Positions 42,857 through 51,811 are shown, counted from the stretch's first letter. The stretch: 64,000 bases of DNA from JABDIP01 sp965212545 (GCA_965212545.1 CBDBVB010000037.1:60827-124826); one strand, 5' to 3'. Notes: generated by a model from the letters alone, not told the origin. Program-made: numbers and translations.

Positions 42857-44059
42857 ATGTCCCGACTGCTTGAGGGCGTCCGCGTCCTCGACCTGACCAA
42901 CGTGCTGGCCGGGCCCTTCTGCACCTATCAACTCGCCTGCCTGGGCGCCGACGTGATCAAGGTGGAGATGCCGGGCTTGGGCGACACGGCCCGCGGGCTC
43001 GGGTCCGACCCGGAGTTGAACCGCCGCCGCATGGGGGCGTCGTTCCTGGCGCAGAATGCCGGCAAGCGCTCGATCACCCTCAACCTGAAGCACTCCAGCG
43101 GCAAGGCGGCGTTCCGCCGGCTGGTGGCGACGGCGGACGTGCTGGTGGAGAATTTCCGGCCCGGCGTCATGGACCGGCTGGACCTGGGCTACGACACCCT
43201 GACCAAGGACCGCCCGGACCTGGTCTACGGCGCGATCTCCGGCTTCGGCCAGGACGGTCCGCTCGCCGGCAACCCGGCCTACGACCAGATCGTCCAGGGA
43301 TTGTCCGGGATCATGAGCGTCACTGGCGATGCCGGTTCCGGACCGCTGAGGGCCGGGTTCCCGGTCTGCGACACCGTCGCCGGCATCACCGCCGCCTTCG
43401 CCATCGCCGCCGCCCTGTTCCGCCGGACCCGCACCGGCGAGGGCGAATTCATCGACGTGTCGATGTTGGAATCCAGCTTCGCCGCCATGGGCTGGGCGGT
43501 CTCCAACTGGCTGATCGCCGGGGTCGCGCCGATGCTGATGGGCAACGAGAACATGACCGCCGCGCCGTCCGGTTCCGTGCGCACCGGGAACGGCCTGCTC
43601 AACATCGCCGCGACGACGCAGCGGCAATTCGAGACCCTGTGCCGGCTGATCGGCCGGCCGGAGCTTGCCGCCGACCCGCGCTTCGCCGAGTGGGAAATCC
43701 GAAGGACCAACCGCCACGCCCTGCGCGACGAGATCGAGCCGGTGCTGGGCGCCAGATCGGCCACCGAGTGGGCGGCGACGTTCAATGCCGCCGGCGTCCC
43801 GGCCGGCGAGGTGCTGAGCCTGCCCGACGCGCTGGCGAGCGAACAGGTGGCGCATCGCGGCGGCGTCACGACTTTCGCCGAAACCGCGGCAGGGGACCGG
43901 GAGGTTGCGGTGGTTCGGCCCGGCTTCCGGCTCGGCCACGGCGACCCCGCCGCACAATCCCCGCCGCCAGCTCTGGGTGCGGATACCGAGGCCGTTCTGG
44001 CGGAACTGGGATATGCACCGGACGAGATCGCTGCGCTGCGCGAGGCAGGTGCGGTGTGA
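42857..44059 (+). CDS. Family III CoA-transferase (CaiB/BaiF)
   Basis: 400 residues. Starts with the typical LLEGVRVLDLTNVLAGPFC, followed by KVEMPGLGDTARG, NLKHSSGKAAFRRL, ENFRPGVMDRLGL-like segment and GEFIDVSMLES, which holds the catalytic aspartate that carries the glutamyl/aspartyl-CoA intermediate. It moves CoA between carboxylic acids without ATP. Substrates cannot be read from sequence. The next gene, 79 bases on, is a citryl-CoA-lyase-like protein, so an organic acid such as citrate or a citramalate is a reasonable guess. Confidence 0.92.
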   Translation: MSRLLEGVRVLDLTNVLAGPFCTYQLACLGADVIKVEMPGLGDTARGLGSDPELNRRRMGASFLAQNAGKRSITLNLKHSSGKAAFRRLVATADVLVENFRPGVMDRLDLGYDTLTKDRPDLVYGAISGFGQDGPLAGNPAYDQIVQGLSGIMSVTGDAGSGPLRAGFPVCDTVAGITAAFAIAAALFRRTRTGEGEFIDVSMLESSFAAMGWAVSNWLIAGVAPMLMGNENMTAAPSGSVRTGNGLLNIAATTQRQFETLCRLIGRPELAADPRFAEWEIRRTNRHALRDEIEPVLGARSATEWAATFNAAGVPAGEVLSLPDALASEQVAHRGGVTTFAETAAGDREVAVVRPGFRLGHGDPAAQSPPPALGADTEAVLAELGYAPDEIAALREAGAV

Positions 44060-44138
44060 TGCGTCATGACGGCAATGAAGGTGCGGGCCGCCCATACAAT
44101 CGCCTGGTCCCAGACCCGCAATACATCGGAGCAGCCCA

Positions 44139-44966
44139 ATGACCGACCGCGACCGCGCCGACAGCGAAGAATGGTGGTCGACCGGCATCATCGAGATGCA
44201 GCCCGGCATGATCCGCTATCGTGGCTATGCCATAGAGGAGCTGATCGGCCGGATCAGCTTCCCGGCCATGATCTGGCTGATGCTGAAGGGCGAGTTGCCG
44301 TCGGATGGCGAGGCGGACCTGCTCGGCACCGCCCTGACGGCTGCGGTCGATCACGGACCGCAGGCGCCCTCGATCGCCATCGCCCGGATGGCGATGACCT
44401 GCGGCGTGGGCATCAACAACGCCATGGCCTCGGCCATCAATGTGCTGGGCGACGTCCATGGCGGGGCCGGCGAGCAGGCGGTCGCGCTCTACACGACAAT
44501 CGACGAGCGCATCCGGTCCGGTGTGGCGGTTACCGACGCGGTCGCCGCGGAGTTGGCGGGGCTGTCAGACCGCGGCGAGCGCTATGTGCCGGGCTTCGGC
44601 CACCGCTTCCACCCGGTCGACCCGCGCGCGCCAAGGCTGCTGGAGATCGTCGACACCGCTGCTTCAGCCGGCACGGTCAGCGGCCGTTTCGCCGCCATCG
44701 GCCGCGCCGTCGAGGTCGCCATCGCCGAGCACAAGGGCAAGCCGATCCCGATGAACATCGACGGCGCCACCGCCGTCATCTATGCCGAGCTCGGCTTCCC
44801 GCCGACCTTGTGCCGGGGCCTGTTCGTCCTGTCCCGCTCGGTCGGCGCCCTGGCCCATGCCTGGGAACAGTCGCAGCAGAGCGGCCGCAACAAGGGCCCG
44901 ATTCCCCGCGACCACCTCTGGAAATACACCGGGCCGGCGCGAAGGTCGCTGAACAAAGAGGGTTGA
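44139..44966 (+). CDS. Citryl-CoA lyase-like (short citrate-synthase family) protein
   Basis: 275 residues, far shorter than the 370-430 of citrate synthase, matching the stand-alone citryl-CoA lyase group. The catalytic residues of citrate synthase are kept: His in LGDVHGGAGEQA, His in GFGHRFHPVDPRAP and Asp in PMNIDGATAVIY. Such enzymes cleave citryl-CoA, or related 3-hydroxy-acyl-CoAs, to acetyl-CoA and an oxo-acid. The CoA-transferase upstream could make the CoA ester. A synthase direction cannot be excluded. Confidence 0.82.
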   Translation: MTDRDRADSEEWWSTGIIEMQPGMIRYRGYAIEELIGRISFPAMIWLMLKGELPSDGEADLLGTALTAAVDHGPQAPSIAIARMAMTCGVGINNAMASAINVLGDVHGGAGEQAVALYTTIDERIRSGVAVTDAVAAELAGLSDRGERYVPGFGHRFHPVDPRAPRLLEIVDTAASAGTVSGRFAAIGRAVEVAIAEHKGKPIPMNIDGATAVIYAELGFPPTLCRGLFVLSRSVGALAHAWEQSQQSGRNKGPIPRDHLWKYTGPARRSLNKEG

Positions 44967-45047
44967 AGCTTGCCGGCGGGAACCAATCAATGATCCCTTC
45001 GGCAAAACTGTTACCCATGTCTCCGGAATGGACACGAGTGAGCCTGG

Positions 45048-45121
45048 CGTCCCCGGCAGGATTCGAACCTGCGACCCCCAGATTAGGAATCTGGTGCTCT
45101 ATCCAACTGAGCTACGGGGAC
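45048..45121 (-). tRNA. tRNA-Arg (anticodon CCU)
   Basis: 74 bases fold as a full cloverleaf on the minus strand: acceptor GTCCCCG with CGGGGAC and discriminator G, D arm GCTC/GAGC, anticodon arm CCAGA/TCTGG with loop TTCCTAA (anticodon CCT, reading AGG), five-base variable loop, and T arm GCAGG/CCTGC with loop TTCGAAT. CCA is not encoded. AGG is rare in a genome of this composition. I found no duplicated tRNA end nearby that would mark an integrated element. Confidence 0.96.
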
Positions 45122-45170
45122 GTCACGGCAGATTTAGCAGAAGCGGCGCAGCCATGCCAAGGCGGGCGTC

Positions 45171-45545
45171 CTACCGCCCGCCCTGCTCCTGCAGCCATTG
45201 CGCCTGCAGGGCGTAGGCCTGGGCCTCGAGTTGCTCGCTGGTGCCGGTAACACCAAGCTGATCCTGCACGTAATGCACCAGCTCATGGACCAGCACCGAA
45301 CGGTCGCGCGGGTCGTCGAGGTCGAGCCCCTGCAGGAGGTAGATCTTGTCGGCGTCGGGGATGTACAGGCCGCCGAGCCTGAGGCCATGGTCGCGTATCC
45401 ACTGCCGGGACTCGGGGTCGGTGGCGCCGGCCACCTGGATCATCTGCGCCTCGGTCGCCCATTGCACCGTCGGCGCCGGAAGCGCGTGGTCATAGCCAAA
45501 CTGGGCCGTCACCCAAAGCAGGGCACCCGCAATGAACGCGTACAT
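45171..45545 (-). CDS. HExxH mini-protein, copy 1
   Basis: 124 residues. An N-terminal hydrophobic stretch (FIAGALLWVTAQFGY) acts as signal or anchor; the core has VLVHELVHYVQDQ, the HExxH zinc-peptidase helix, within a segment SEQLEAQAYALQAQWL at the end whose Glu could be the third zinc ligand. I recall short proteins like this annotated DUF6647. At 124 residues it would be a very small peptidase. It is a tandem copy of the next gene, with about 70 percent identity by eye, including LDLDDPR and HYVQDQLGVTGT. Confidence 0.78.
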   Translation of the reverse strand: MYAFIAGALLWVTAQFGYDHALPAPTVQWATEAQMIQVAGATDPESRQWIRDHGLRLGGLYIPDADKIYLLQGLDLDDPRDRSVLVHELVHYVQDQLGVTGTSEQLEAQAYALQAQWLQEQGGR

Positions 45546-45706
45546 GGGCAGCCTCGCCTCACTGTTTCCGATCCCGGCACCCTAGCGCGATGGCAGTTGC
45601 CATCCGGTTTACGCTCGGCTGTGTTTCCGGGATCCGTGAGACGATGAACCAGACGGATCAGGGTCGGTTTCGATTGGAGCGGCCTTGCCCTCAGGGGCAT
45701 CGATCA

Positions 45707-46081
45707 CTACCGGCCGACCTGTTCCCGCAACCATTGCTCCTGCAAGGCGTAGGCCTGGGCCTCGATCTGCTCTGTCGTACCGGTCACCCCAAGCTGATCC
45801 TGCACATAGTGCACCAGTTCATGCACCAGGATCGACTGGTGGCGCGGGTCGTCCAGATCCAACCCCTCGAGCAGATAGATACTGCTGCTGCCGGGTATGT
45901 ACATGCCTCCGAGCCGGAGACCCCGCTCACGGGCATGCTGCCGCGCCGACGGATCGGTGGCGCCGGCCACCCGCACCATCTGCGCCTCCGTCGCCCATTG
46001 CACATAAGGCGATGGCAGGCCGCTATCGTATCCAAACTGCGCGGTCACCCATATCAGGGCGCTTGAGATGAACACGTACAT
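45707..46081 (-). CDS. HExxH mini-protein, copy 2
   Basis: 124 residues from the ATG at 46081, exactly the length of copy 1 and opening the same way (MYVFISSALIWVTAQFGYD versus MYAFIAGALLWVTAQFGYD). A GTG four codons upstream is possible. The zinc motif ILVHELVHYVQDQ and the end EQIEAQAYALQEQWL are kept, so both copies seem under selection for function. Role unknown. Confidence 0.78.
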   Translation of the reverse strand: MYVFISSALIWVTAQFGYDSGLPSPYVQWATEAQMVRVAGATDPSARQHARERGLRLGGMYIPGSSSIYLLEGLDLDDPRHQSILVHELVHYVQDQLGVTGTTEQIEAQAYALQEQWLREQVGR

Positions 46082-46276
46082 GGCTGGATTCACACCTGGC
46101 GGTCGTTCCGTCGCGCCAGCCTAGCGTGGCGAGTCTTGCCAACCGGTTTACGCCCGCCGGTGTGCCCGCGGTCACTGAGGCGGTGGATCGGAGAAACTAG
46201 CGTAACCTCCGATTGGGACGGCCATGCCCGCAGAGGCATCGATCAACCGGCCGCCCGTCCGGAGGAGGCACCACCC

Positions 46277-46924
46277 ATGACCACGCTGCTCGATCTCGCG
46301 CTGATTTCATCGCATATCTACCACTCCAACCCCGGCGACCCGGAAGCGGTCAAGGCCAGGCAGGGCCGGCCCTTCAAGCGCCTCGCGGATGCCGCGGTGA
46401 TGGAGCATTCCAGCGGCTTCCAGGGCGCGATCTACGAATGCGGCGACGAGTGGATCGTGGCCTATCGCGGCACCGAAAGCTGGGAGGACGTGAAGGCCGA
46501 CATGAATATCGGCGTCGGCAACGTGCCCGGCCAATTCGTCCCGGCGATGCAGCTGTTCGAGAAGGCGCAGCAGGTCAAGAACCTGTCCAAGATCATCGTG
46601 ACCGGACATTCGCTGGGCGGCGGGCTGGCGCAACTGGTCTCCGCCAACAAGGTGGCCCTGGGCGTGACCTTCAACCCGCCCGGCATGGCCGGCATGGCCA
46701 GGAAGCTGGCGTCGAAGGGCTACAGCTTCCATTCCGCCAATGTGCTGAACGTGGTGCTGAAATGGGACCCGGTCAGCGATTTCGGGACCCTGGTCGGCAA
46801 GAAGATGCGTCTGCCGAACAGCGACATTTTCGGCGGCCACTACATCTCCACGGTGATCAAGGCGATCGGGACCAGCGGGATGGCCGGCAAGGATCCGGTT
46901 GAGCTGATGAGAACGGCGAAATAG
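46277..46924 (+). CDS. Lipase-like alpha/beta hydrolase (class 3 lipase fold)
   Basis: 215 residues from the ATG at 46277, preceded by GGAGGAGG. The nucleophile elbow is VTGHSLGGGLAQL (Gly-x-Ser-x-Gly) after IVAYRGTES, the oxyanion segment of class 3 lipases; the Asp is probably in KWDPVSDFG and the His in GGHYIS. There is no signal peptide, so it is cytosolic or exported by another route. Substrate unknown; it may be a lipase, thioesterase or phospholipase. Confidence 0.8.
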   Translation: MTTLLDLALISSHIYHSNPGDPEAVKARQGRPFKRLADAAVMEHSSGFQGAIYECGDEWIVAYRGTESWEDVKADMNIGVGNVPGQFVPAMQLFEKAQQVKNLSKIIVTGHSLGGGLAQLVSANKVALGVTFNPPGMAGMARKLASKGYSFHSANVLNVVLKWDPVSDFGTLVGKKMRLPNSDIFGGHYISTVIKAIGTSGMAGKDPVELMRTAK

Positions 46925-46963
46925 CGCGGTTGACTTCGGTCCCGGGCCGAGAGCGCTTTTATT

Positions 46964-48313
46964 TCAGGCGGCGCCGCCGATCGAGGCCGGACGCTGATCC
47001 TCGTCGCTCTGGGTGGACACGACCACCCGCCAGGCCGGCAATGACACGGTCGCGGTCGTTCCGACCCCGACGATGCTGTCCAGGGTGAACTCGCCGCCAT
47101 GCAGATCGACCAGCGCGTTGACGATCGGCAGGCCGAGACCGGTGCCCTGGCGCCGGCGCACCAGCGAGGAATCGACCTGTTCGAACGGAGCCATCACCCG
47201 GTCGACCGCCGCATCGGGAATGCCGATCCCGGTGTCGCGGACCGCGAGGCTGAGCCGCCCGTCCGGCAGCATGCCGGCGGACACGGTGACCGTGTCGCCC
47301 TGATGGCTGAATTTGACGGCGTTCGACAACAGGTTGATCAGGATCTGTTTCAGCGCCCTGAGATCGGCGCGCATGGGCGGTATGTCGGGGTCGACCTCGG
47401 TCCTGAGGCTGAGCCCCGCGGCGACCGCGCGCCCGCCGACGATGCGGACAACGGTTTCGATCAGATCGCCGATCGCGACATTCTGCTCGTACAGATCGAA
47501 CTTGCCGGCCTCGATCTTCGACAGGTCCAGGATGTCCGAGATCAGGTTCAGAAGATGACCGCCGCTCTCATGGATGTCCGAGGCATATTCCCGATAGCGG
47601 GCGTCGCCCAGGGTCCCGAAGATCTCGGTCGCCAGGATCTCCGCGAAGCCCATGATGGCGTTCAGGGGCGTGCGCAGCTCGTGGCTCATATTGGCCAGAA
47701 ACTCGCTCTTCGACCGGCTTGCGATTTCGGCCGTCTCCTTTGCCAGGCGCAGCTCGGTCTCGCGCGCCTTCAACTCGCGATTGGCCGCCTGCAGCGCCGC
47801 CGTGCGGGCCGCGACATCTTGTTCCAGGCTGTCATGGGCACGCGACAGCGCGTCATTGGCCTGCTGCAGATCGTCCAGAACGTGGCGCTTTTCCAGCTCC
47901 AGCGCGATGATGTTGGCGATGTTCTGGAACACCGCCACATAGTCGCGGAACCGACCGCTGGCATCCTCTGTGATCCAGATATGGCCGTACTCGGTGTCCT
48001 TGGTCTTGACCGGGAGACACCAATCCTGTGGCTGGCCGCGCTTGGCCGGCGGCGGCAGCTTCGCCGCGACACCGTTCAGCGATACCCGCACCGCCTGCAC
48101 GCCGGGAGTCTCGCGGAGAAAGCGCTGCAAATACGCGGTGAGCTGATCCGGCGTGGGAAGCGTGTCCAGCACGCTCAACGCCATCAGCAGACGGGCCAGG
48201 ATTTCGGCGCGCTCGGCATTGCCGTCCGCCGAACGCTGCATTACCGCCGCCATATCCTCTGCTCGCTCGATTCCGTCACGGGCTGCTGTTTTCGGTTGGT
48301 ACGCCCCGACCAT
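46964..48313 (-). CDS. Soluble sensor histidine kinase with GAF-like domain
   Basis: 449 residues without membrane segments. A GAF-like region (about 40-145, ending YVAVFQNIANIIALELE) leads into a coiled coil (145-200), HisKA with the histidine in ANMSHELRTP (about residue 211) and HATPase_c (NLLSNAVKFS, DTGIGIP, GTGLGLPIV). All motifs look active. It senses a cytosolic signal; no response regulator is adjacent. Convergent with the lipase-like gene. Confidence 0.9.
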   Translation of the reverse strand: MVGAYQPKTAARDGIERAEDMAAVMQRSADGNAERAEILARLLMALSVLDTLPTPDQLTAYLQRFLRETPGVQAVRVSLNGVAAKLPPPAKRGQPQDWCLPVKTKDTEYGHIWITEDASGRFRDYVAVFQNIANIIALELEKRHVLDDLQQANDALSRAHDSLEQDVAARTAALQAANRELKARETELRLAKETAEIASRSKSEFLANMSHELRTPLNAIMGFAEILATEIFGTLGDARYREYASDIHESGGHLLNLISDILDLSKIEAGKFDLYEQNVAIGDLIETVVRIVGGRAVAAGLSLRTEVDPDIPPMRADLRALKQILINLLSNAVKFSHQGDTVTVSAGMLPDGRLSLAVRDTGIGIPDAAVDRVMAPFEQVDSSLVRRRQGTGLGLPIVNALVDLHGGEFTLDSIVGVGTTATVSLPAWRVVVSTQSDEDQRPASIGGAA

Positions 48314-48437
48314 GACGCGGAGATCGTCAAGACTTGGTTAACGAGGCGGTAACCAATTCGCCGTCAGCGGCGTCTGGCGGTCGACTGGCGCAGCGCGTAT
48401 CTTGCAGCCATCGCAAGCCGCTAATCCCGGGACCGCC

Positions 48438-49286
48438 ATGGCCGACCTCAACGCAAAGACCCTGTTCATCTCCGGCGCCAGCCGCGGCATCGGCCTCGCC
48501 ATCGCGCTGCGCGCGGCGCGGGACGGCGCCAATATCGCCATCGCCGCCAAATCGGCCGAGCCGCACCCCAAGCTGCCGGGCACGATCTACACCGCCGCGG
48601 AGGAGATCGAGGCGGCTGGTGGCAAGGCTCTGCCGCTGGTGGTGGATATCCGCGACGAGGACCGGGTCGCCTGGGCGGTGAGCGAGACCGTTTCCGCCTT
48701 CGGCGGCATCGATATCTGCGTCAACAATGCCAGCGCCATCAATCTGACAGGCACCCTGGACACGTCGATGAAGCGCTTCGACCTGATGCACGGGGTCAAT
48801 GCGCGCGGCACCTTCTGTGTCAGCCAGGCCTGCCTGCCGCACCTGCTGAAGGCGGCGAACCCGCATATCCTGAACCTGTCGCCGCCGCTCAGCCTCGATC
48901 CGCGCTGGTTCAAGAACCACACCGCCTACACCATGGCGAAGTACGGCATGAGCATGTGTGTGTTGGGCATGGCGGCCGAGTTCGCCGATGCCGGCGTGGC
49001 GGTCAACGCGCTGTGGCCGCGCACGGTGATCGCGACCGCGGCGCTGGCGATGATCCCGGGGGTGAAGACCGACCATTGCCGCAAGCCGGAGATCGTCGCC
49101 GACGCAGCCCATGCCATCCTGACATCACCCAGCCGCGAGTTGACCGGCCGGTTCCTGATCGATGACGAGGTGCTGGCCGGGGCCGGGATCACCGACCTGG
49201 ACGGCTATGCGGTCAAGCCCGGCATGCCGCTGCTGCCCGATTTCTTCCTGGACGACCAGCCGGCGCCGCCCGGCTACGCCGACTGA
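48438..49286 (+). CDS. Short-chain dehydrogenase, HSDL2 type
   Basis: 282 residues from the ATG at 48438. Rossmann motif FISGASRGIGLAIALRAARDG, then PHPKLPGTIYTAAEEIEAAG, NNASAINLTGTLDT, LNLSPPLSLDPRWFKNH and the active-site YTMAKYGMSM. These blocks match the SDR domain of animal HSDL2, a peroxisomal/mitochondrial protein of lipid metabolism, and its bacterial relatives, down to the PGMPLLPDFFLDDQP tail. The sterol-carrier domain of HSDL2 is absent. It is 35 bases upstream of a crotonase gene, so the pair probably acts on an acyl-CoA. Confidence 0.92.
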   Translation: MADLNAKTLFISGASRGIGLAIALRAARDGANIAIAAKSAEPHPKLPGTIYTAAEEIEAAGGKALPLVVDIRDEDRVAWAVSETVSAFGGIDICVNNASAINLTGTLDTSMKRFDLMHGVNARGTFCVSQACLPHLLKAANPHILNLSPPLSLDPRWFKNHTAYTMAKYGMSMCVLGMAAEFADAGVAVNALWPRTVIATAALAMIPGVKTDHCRKPEIVADAAHAILTSPSRELTGRFLIDDEVLAGAGITDLDGYAVKPGMPLLPDFFLDDQPAPPGYAD

Positions 49287-49321
49287 CCGCGCCCGCCGAC
49301 CCCGCAACACCGGAGATTGCC

Positions 49322-50128
49322 ATGAGCGAGACCGAGACCGTTCTGCTGACCGTGGACGGCGCGATCGCAACCGTGACCCTGAACCGCCCGACGGCCCTGA
49401 ACACCCTGGACCAGGCGATGGTCGACGCCCTGCATGGGTCGTTGGTCCGGGTCGAGCAGGACCCGGCGGTGCGCTGTGTGGTGCTGCGTGGCGCCGGCGA
49501 CAATTTCATGGCCGGCGGCGATATCCGCATGTTCGCCAAGGCGCTGGAGGAGTTGCCGCCAGCGGACCGCCAGACCAATTTCGAGGGCCTGATCGGACAG
49601 GTGCATGCCTCGGTGACGGCGCTGAGGCGCATGGGCAAGCCGGTCGTCGCCGCGGTCCACGGGGCGGCCGCCGGCTTCGGTGTCAGCCTGGCGCTGGCCT
49701 GTGACCTGGCGCTCGCCGCCGACAATACGGTCTTCACCCTCGCCTATTGCCATATCGGCACCAGCCCGGATGGCGGCTCGACTTTCCATCTGCCGCGCGC
49801 CGTGGGCATGAAGCGGGCCATGGAGATCGCCCTGCTGGGCAACCGCTTCGGCGCCGCCGAGGCGGCGGCGATCGGGCTTGTGAACCGGGTCGTCCCGGCA
49901 GCCGACCTGGAGGCGGAGGTCGCCAAGCTGGCCGGCCGGCTGGCGCAGGGTCCGACCGCCGCCTACGGGCGGACCAAGCAGCTCCTCAACGCGTCTCTGG
50001 ACAACAGCCTGGCGGCCCAGCTTGCCGCCGAAAGCGAGCTGTTCACCGCCTCGACCATGACCGAGGATTTCCGCGAGGGGGTCACCGCGTTCCTGGAAAA
50101 ACGTCCGGCCGGCTTCCAGGGCCGCTGA
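49322..50128 (+). CDS. Crotonase-fold enoyl-CoA hydratase/isomerase (PaaG-like)
   Basis: 268 residues. Oxyanion-hole motifs NFMAGGDIRMF and VHGAAAGFGVSLAL are present. The two glutamates of true enoyl-CoA hydratases are not: the first position (GGGCEL in the rat enzyme) is Ser in GFGVSL, and the second (PEV) is Tyr in TLAYCHIG. Instead HIGTSPDGGSTFHLPRAVG has the Asp of PaaG-type isomerases. So an isomerase or other crotonase reaction is more likely than hydration. Co-transcribed with the HSDL2-type SDR. Confidence 0.88.
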   Translation: MSETETVLLTVDGAIATVTLNRPTALNTLDQAMVDALHGSLVRVEQDPAVRCVVLRGAGDNFMAGGDIRMFAKALEELPPADRQTNFEGLIGQVHASVTALRRMGKPVVAAVHGAAAGFGVSLALACDLALAADNTVFTLAYCHIGTSPDGGSTFHLPRAVGMKRAMEIALLGNRFGAAEAAAIGLVNRVVPAADLEAEVAKLAGRLAQGPTAAYGRTKQLLNASLDNSLAAQLAAESELFTASTMTEDFREGVTAFLEKRPAGFQGR

Positions 50129-50492
50129 TCGGCCTCCAGGGCCGCACTTTTGAGATAATCAATATTCGTAAATTTTCGAAAGCAATGAAAGCTCACCACT
50201 GCCTGGGCATGGACCGGATTTTCGGCGCTTTGCCTTTCTTCCGGGCTTGAGAGTGGTAAGAAAGGCAATGATACTGCACCTTAGCGAAGGTACTGCAGCC
50301 CTGACCGGGAAGCGGAGATATTCGAAGAAAAGGAAAAATCTTGACAAGAGGCGGCGGCGCGGGAGAATGCACCCGACGGAATTTGGGTGCTTGCGGTGCC
50401 AGTCGGCGGCGTGATCGCCCGTCTTGATCAATTTTGGCCACCTGGCCGGATCCGCCCGAAGAAGGCGGACGTCACCCAATGGGAGGTATTCG
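50129..50492. other. Leader region of the second sugar transporter
   Basis: 364 bases between the crotonase and the binding-protein gene. It holds the candidate promoter and operator listed separately; an antisense frame running into the binding-protein gene has no features of a real protein. The first part, about 50150-50280, is AT-richer and contains a CTTAGCGAAGG-type imperfect repeat of no clear meaning. Confidence 0.45.
50341..50390 (+). promoter_or_regulatory. Candidate promoter and operator of the alpha-galactoside transporter
   Basis: A perfect TTGACA (50341-50346) is followed after 17 bases by AGAATG, a weak -10, at 50364. Directly downstream is an inverted repeat GCACCC (50369-50374), 10 bases, GGGTGC (50385-50390), placed where a repressor would block initiation. 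The ribosome site GGGAGG of the binding-protein gene is some 90 bases further on. Confidence 0.4.
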
Positions 50493-51728
50493 ATGTTCCG
50501 ATTGCGCACTGTAACCGCATTGTCCGCTGCGGCGCTTCTGGCCGCGATGACGGCTGGCGCCGATGCCGGCACCCTAGTGATCAACTCCAACCAATCCGAC
50601 CCGGCCCCCAAAGCCGCGTTCGAGCAGATCGTCGCCGACTTCCAGGCGGCCAACCCGGACGTCGAGGTCGAATTCAACACGTTCGACCATGAAAGCTACA
50701 AGACGGTGGTCCGCAACTGGCTGACCTCCGAGGCGCCGGACGTGATCTACTGGTTTGCCGGCGAGCGTATGAAGACCTTCGTCGATCGCGGCCTACTGGA
50801 AGATGTCAGCGACCTATGGGCTGAGAACGGATTGGAAAGCGGCATGGCATCGTCGCTGTCGGCCTTGACGGTCGACGGCAAGCAGTATGGCGTGCCCTTC
50901 AGCTACTATCAGTGGGGCGTCTACTACCGCACCGACCTGTTCGAGGCGAACGGGGTTGCGGTGCCGCAGACCTTCGACGAGCTTGTCGCGGCCTGCGAAA
51001 CCATGCGCGGCGCCGGGATCGCGCCGGTGACGATCGGCACCAAGTTCCTGTGGACCGCGGCCGGTTGGTTCGACTACCTCAACCTGCGCACCAACGGCCT
51101 CGACTTCCATCTGGCGCTGGCCGCCGGCGACGTCGCCTATACCGACGACCGGGTTCAGAAGACCTTCGATCACTGGGAACGGCTGATCGAAGCCGAGTGC
51201 TTCATCGAGGACCACGCCGCCTACTCCTGGCAGGAGGCCCAGCCCTTCCTGTATCAGGGTGAGGCGTCGATGTACCTGATCGGAAACTTCATCACGCCGC
51301 AGTTCCCCGAGGACGTCGCGGACAAGATGGGCTTCTTCCAGTTCCCGGTCATCGATGACAGCGTGCCGATGTACGAGGACGCGCCGATCGATACCCTGCA
51401 CATCCCGGCCCGCGCCTCGAACAAGGATGACGCAAGACGGTTCCTGGCCTTCGTCGCCCAGCCGGACGTGCAGCGCGATTTGAATGTCGCGATCAACCAG
51501 CTGCCGCCGCACAGCGAAGCCGGCGTCGGCGACAACCGGTTCCTGCAGGCCGGCTATGACATGTTGAACGAAGCCGCCGGGATCGCGCAGTTCTACGACC
51601 GCGATACCAACCCGGAGATGGCCCGCGCCGGCATGGAGGGCTTCCAGGAGTTCATGGTCAACCCGGACCGGCGCGACCGGATCCTGGAGCGGCTGGACCG
51701 CACGCGGCAGCGGATTTACCGCCGCTAA
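50493..51728 (+). CDS. Sugar ABC transporter solute-binding protein
   Basis: 411 residues from the ATG at 50493 (GGGAGG upstream). Sec signal peptide (ALSAAALLAAMTAGADA). Family 1 extracellular binding protein: VINSNQSDPAPKAAFEQIVA, EAPDVIYWFAGERMKTF, GVPFSYYQWGVYYR, GEASMYLIGNF. It delivers a sugar, probably an alpha-galactoside given the GH36 gene downstream, to the permeases encoded next. Confidence 0.92.
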   Translation: MFRLRTVTALSAAALLAAMTAGADAGTLVINSNQSDPAPKAAFEQIVADFQAANPDVEVEFNTFDHESYKTVVRNWLTSEAPDVIYWFAGERMKTFVDRGLLEDVSDLWAENGLESGMASSLSALTVDGKQYGVPFSYYQWGVYYRTDLFEANGVAVPQTFDELVAACETMRGAGIAPVTIGTKFLWTAAGWFDYLNLRTNGLDFHLALAAGDVAYTDDRVQKTFDHWERLIEAECFIEDHAAYSWQEAQPFLYQGEASMYLIGNFITPQFPEDVADKMGFFQFPVIDDSVPMYEDAPIDTLHIPARASNKDDARRFLAFVAQPDVQRDLNVAINQLPPHSEAGVGDNRFLQAGYDMLNEAAGIAQFYDRDTNPEMARAGMEGFQEFMVNPDRRDRILERLDRTRQRIYRR

Positions 51729-51811
51729 CATCCCACCTTGAGTAGGCGCCGCCAGCGATAGGCGGCGCCGGCTCTTCGACGCCCCCCACGACCTGGGCTG
51801 GAGGCGAAGCG

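Larger units (their letters stand above)
45171..46250. repeat. Tandem duplication of about 536 bp
   Basis: The two HExxH genes and their upstream regions form two units with a 536-bp offset. Beyond the coding parts, the leaders also match: ACCGGTTTACGC-like blocks near 45606 and 46141, then GATTGG...CGGCC, then GGGGCATCGATCA / AGAGGCATCGATCA near 45697 and 46235. So gene and promoter were copied together. Confidence 0.65.

Noticed and set aside
45048..45121. tRNA-Arg as the attachment site of an integrated island
   Set aside because: No integrase and no second copy of the tRNA 3' end were found in the window; the neighbouring duplication starts outside the tRNA.
50159..50680. A 173-codon minus-strand frame over the second transporter's leader
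   Set aside because: It overlaps the binding-protein signal peptide antisense, lacks a ribosome site and has no domain.
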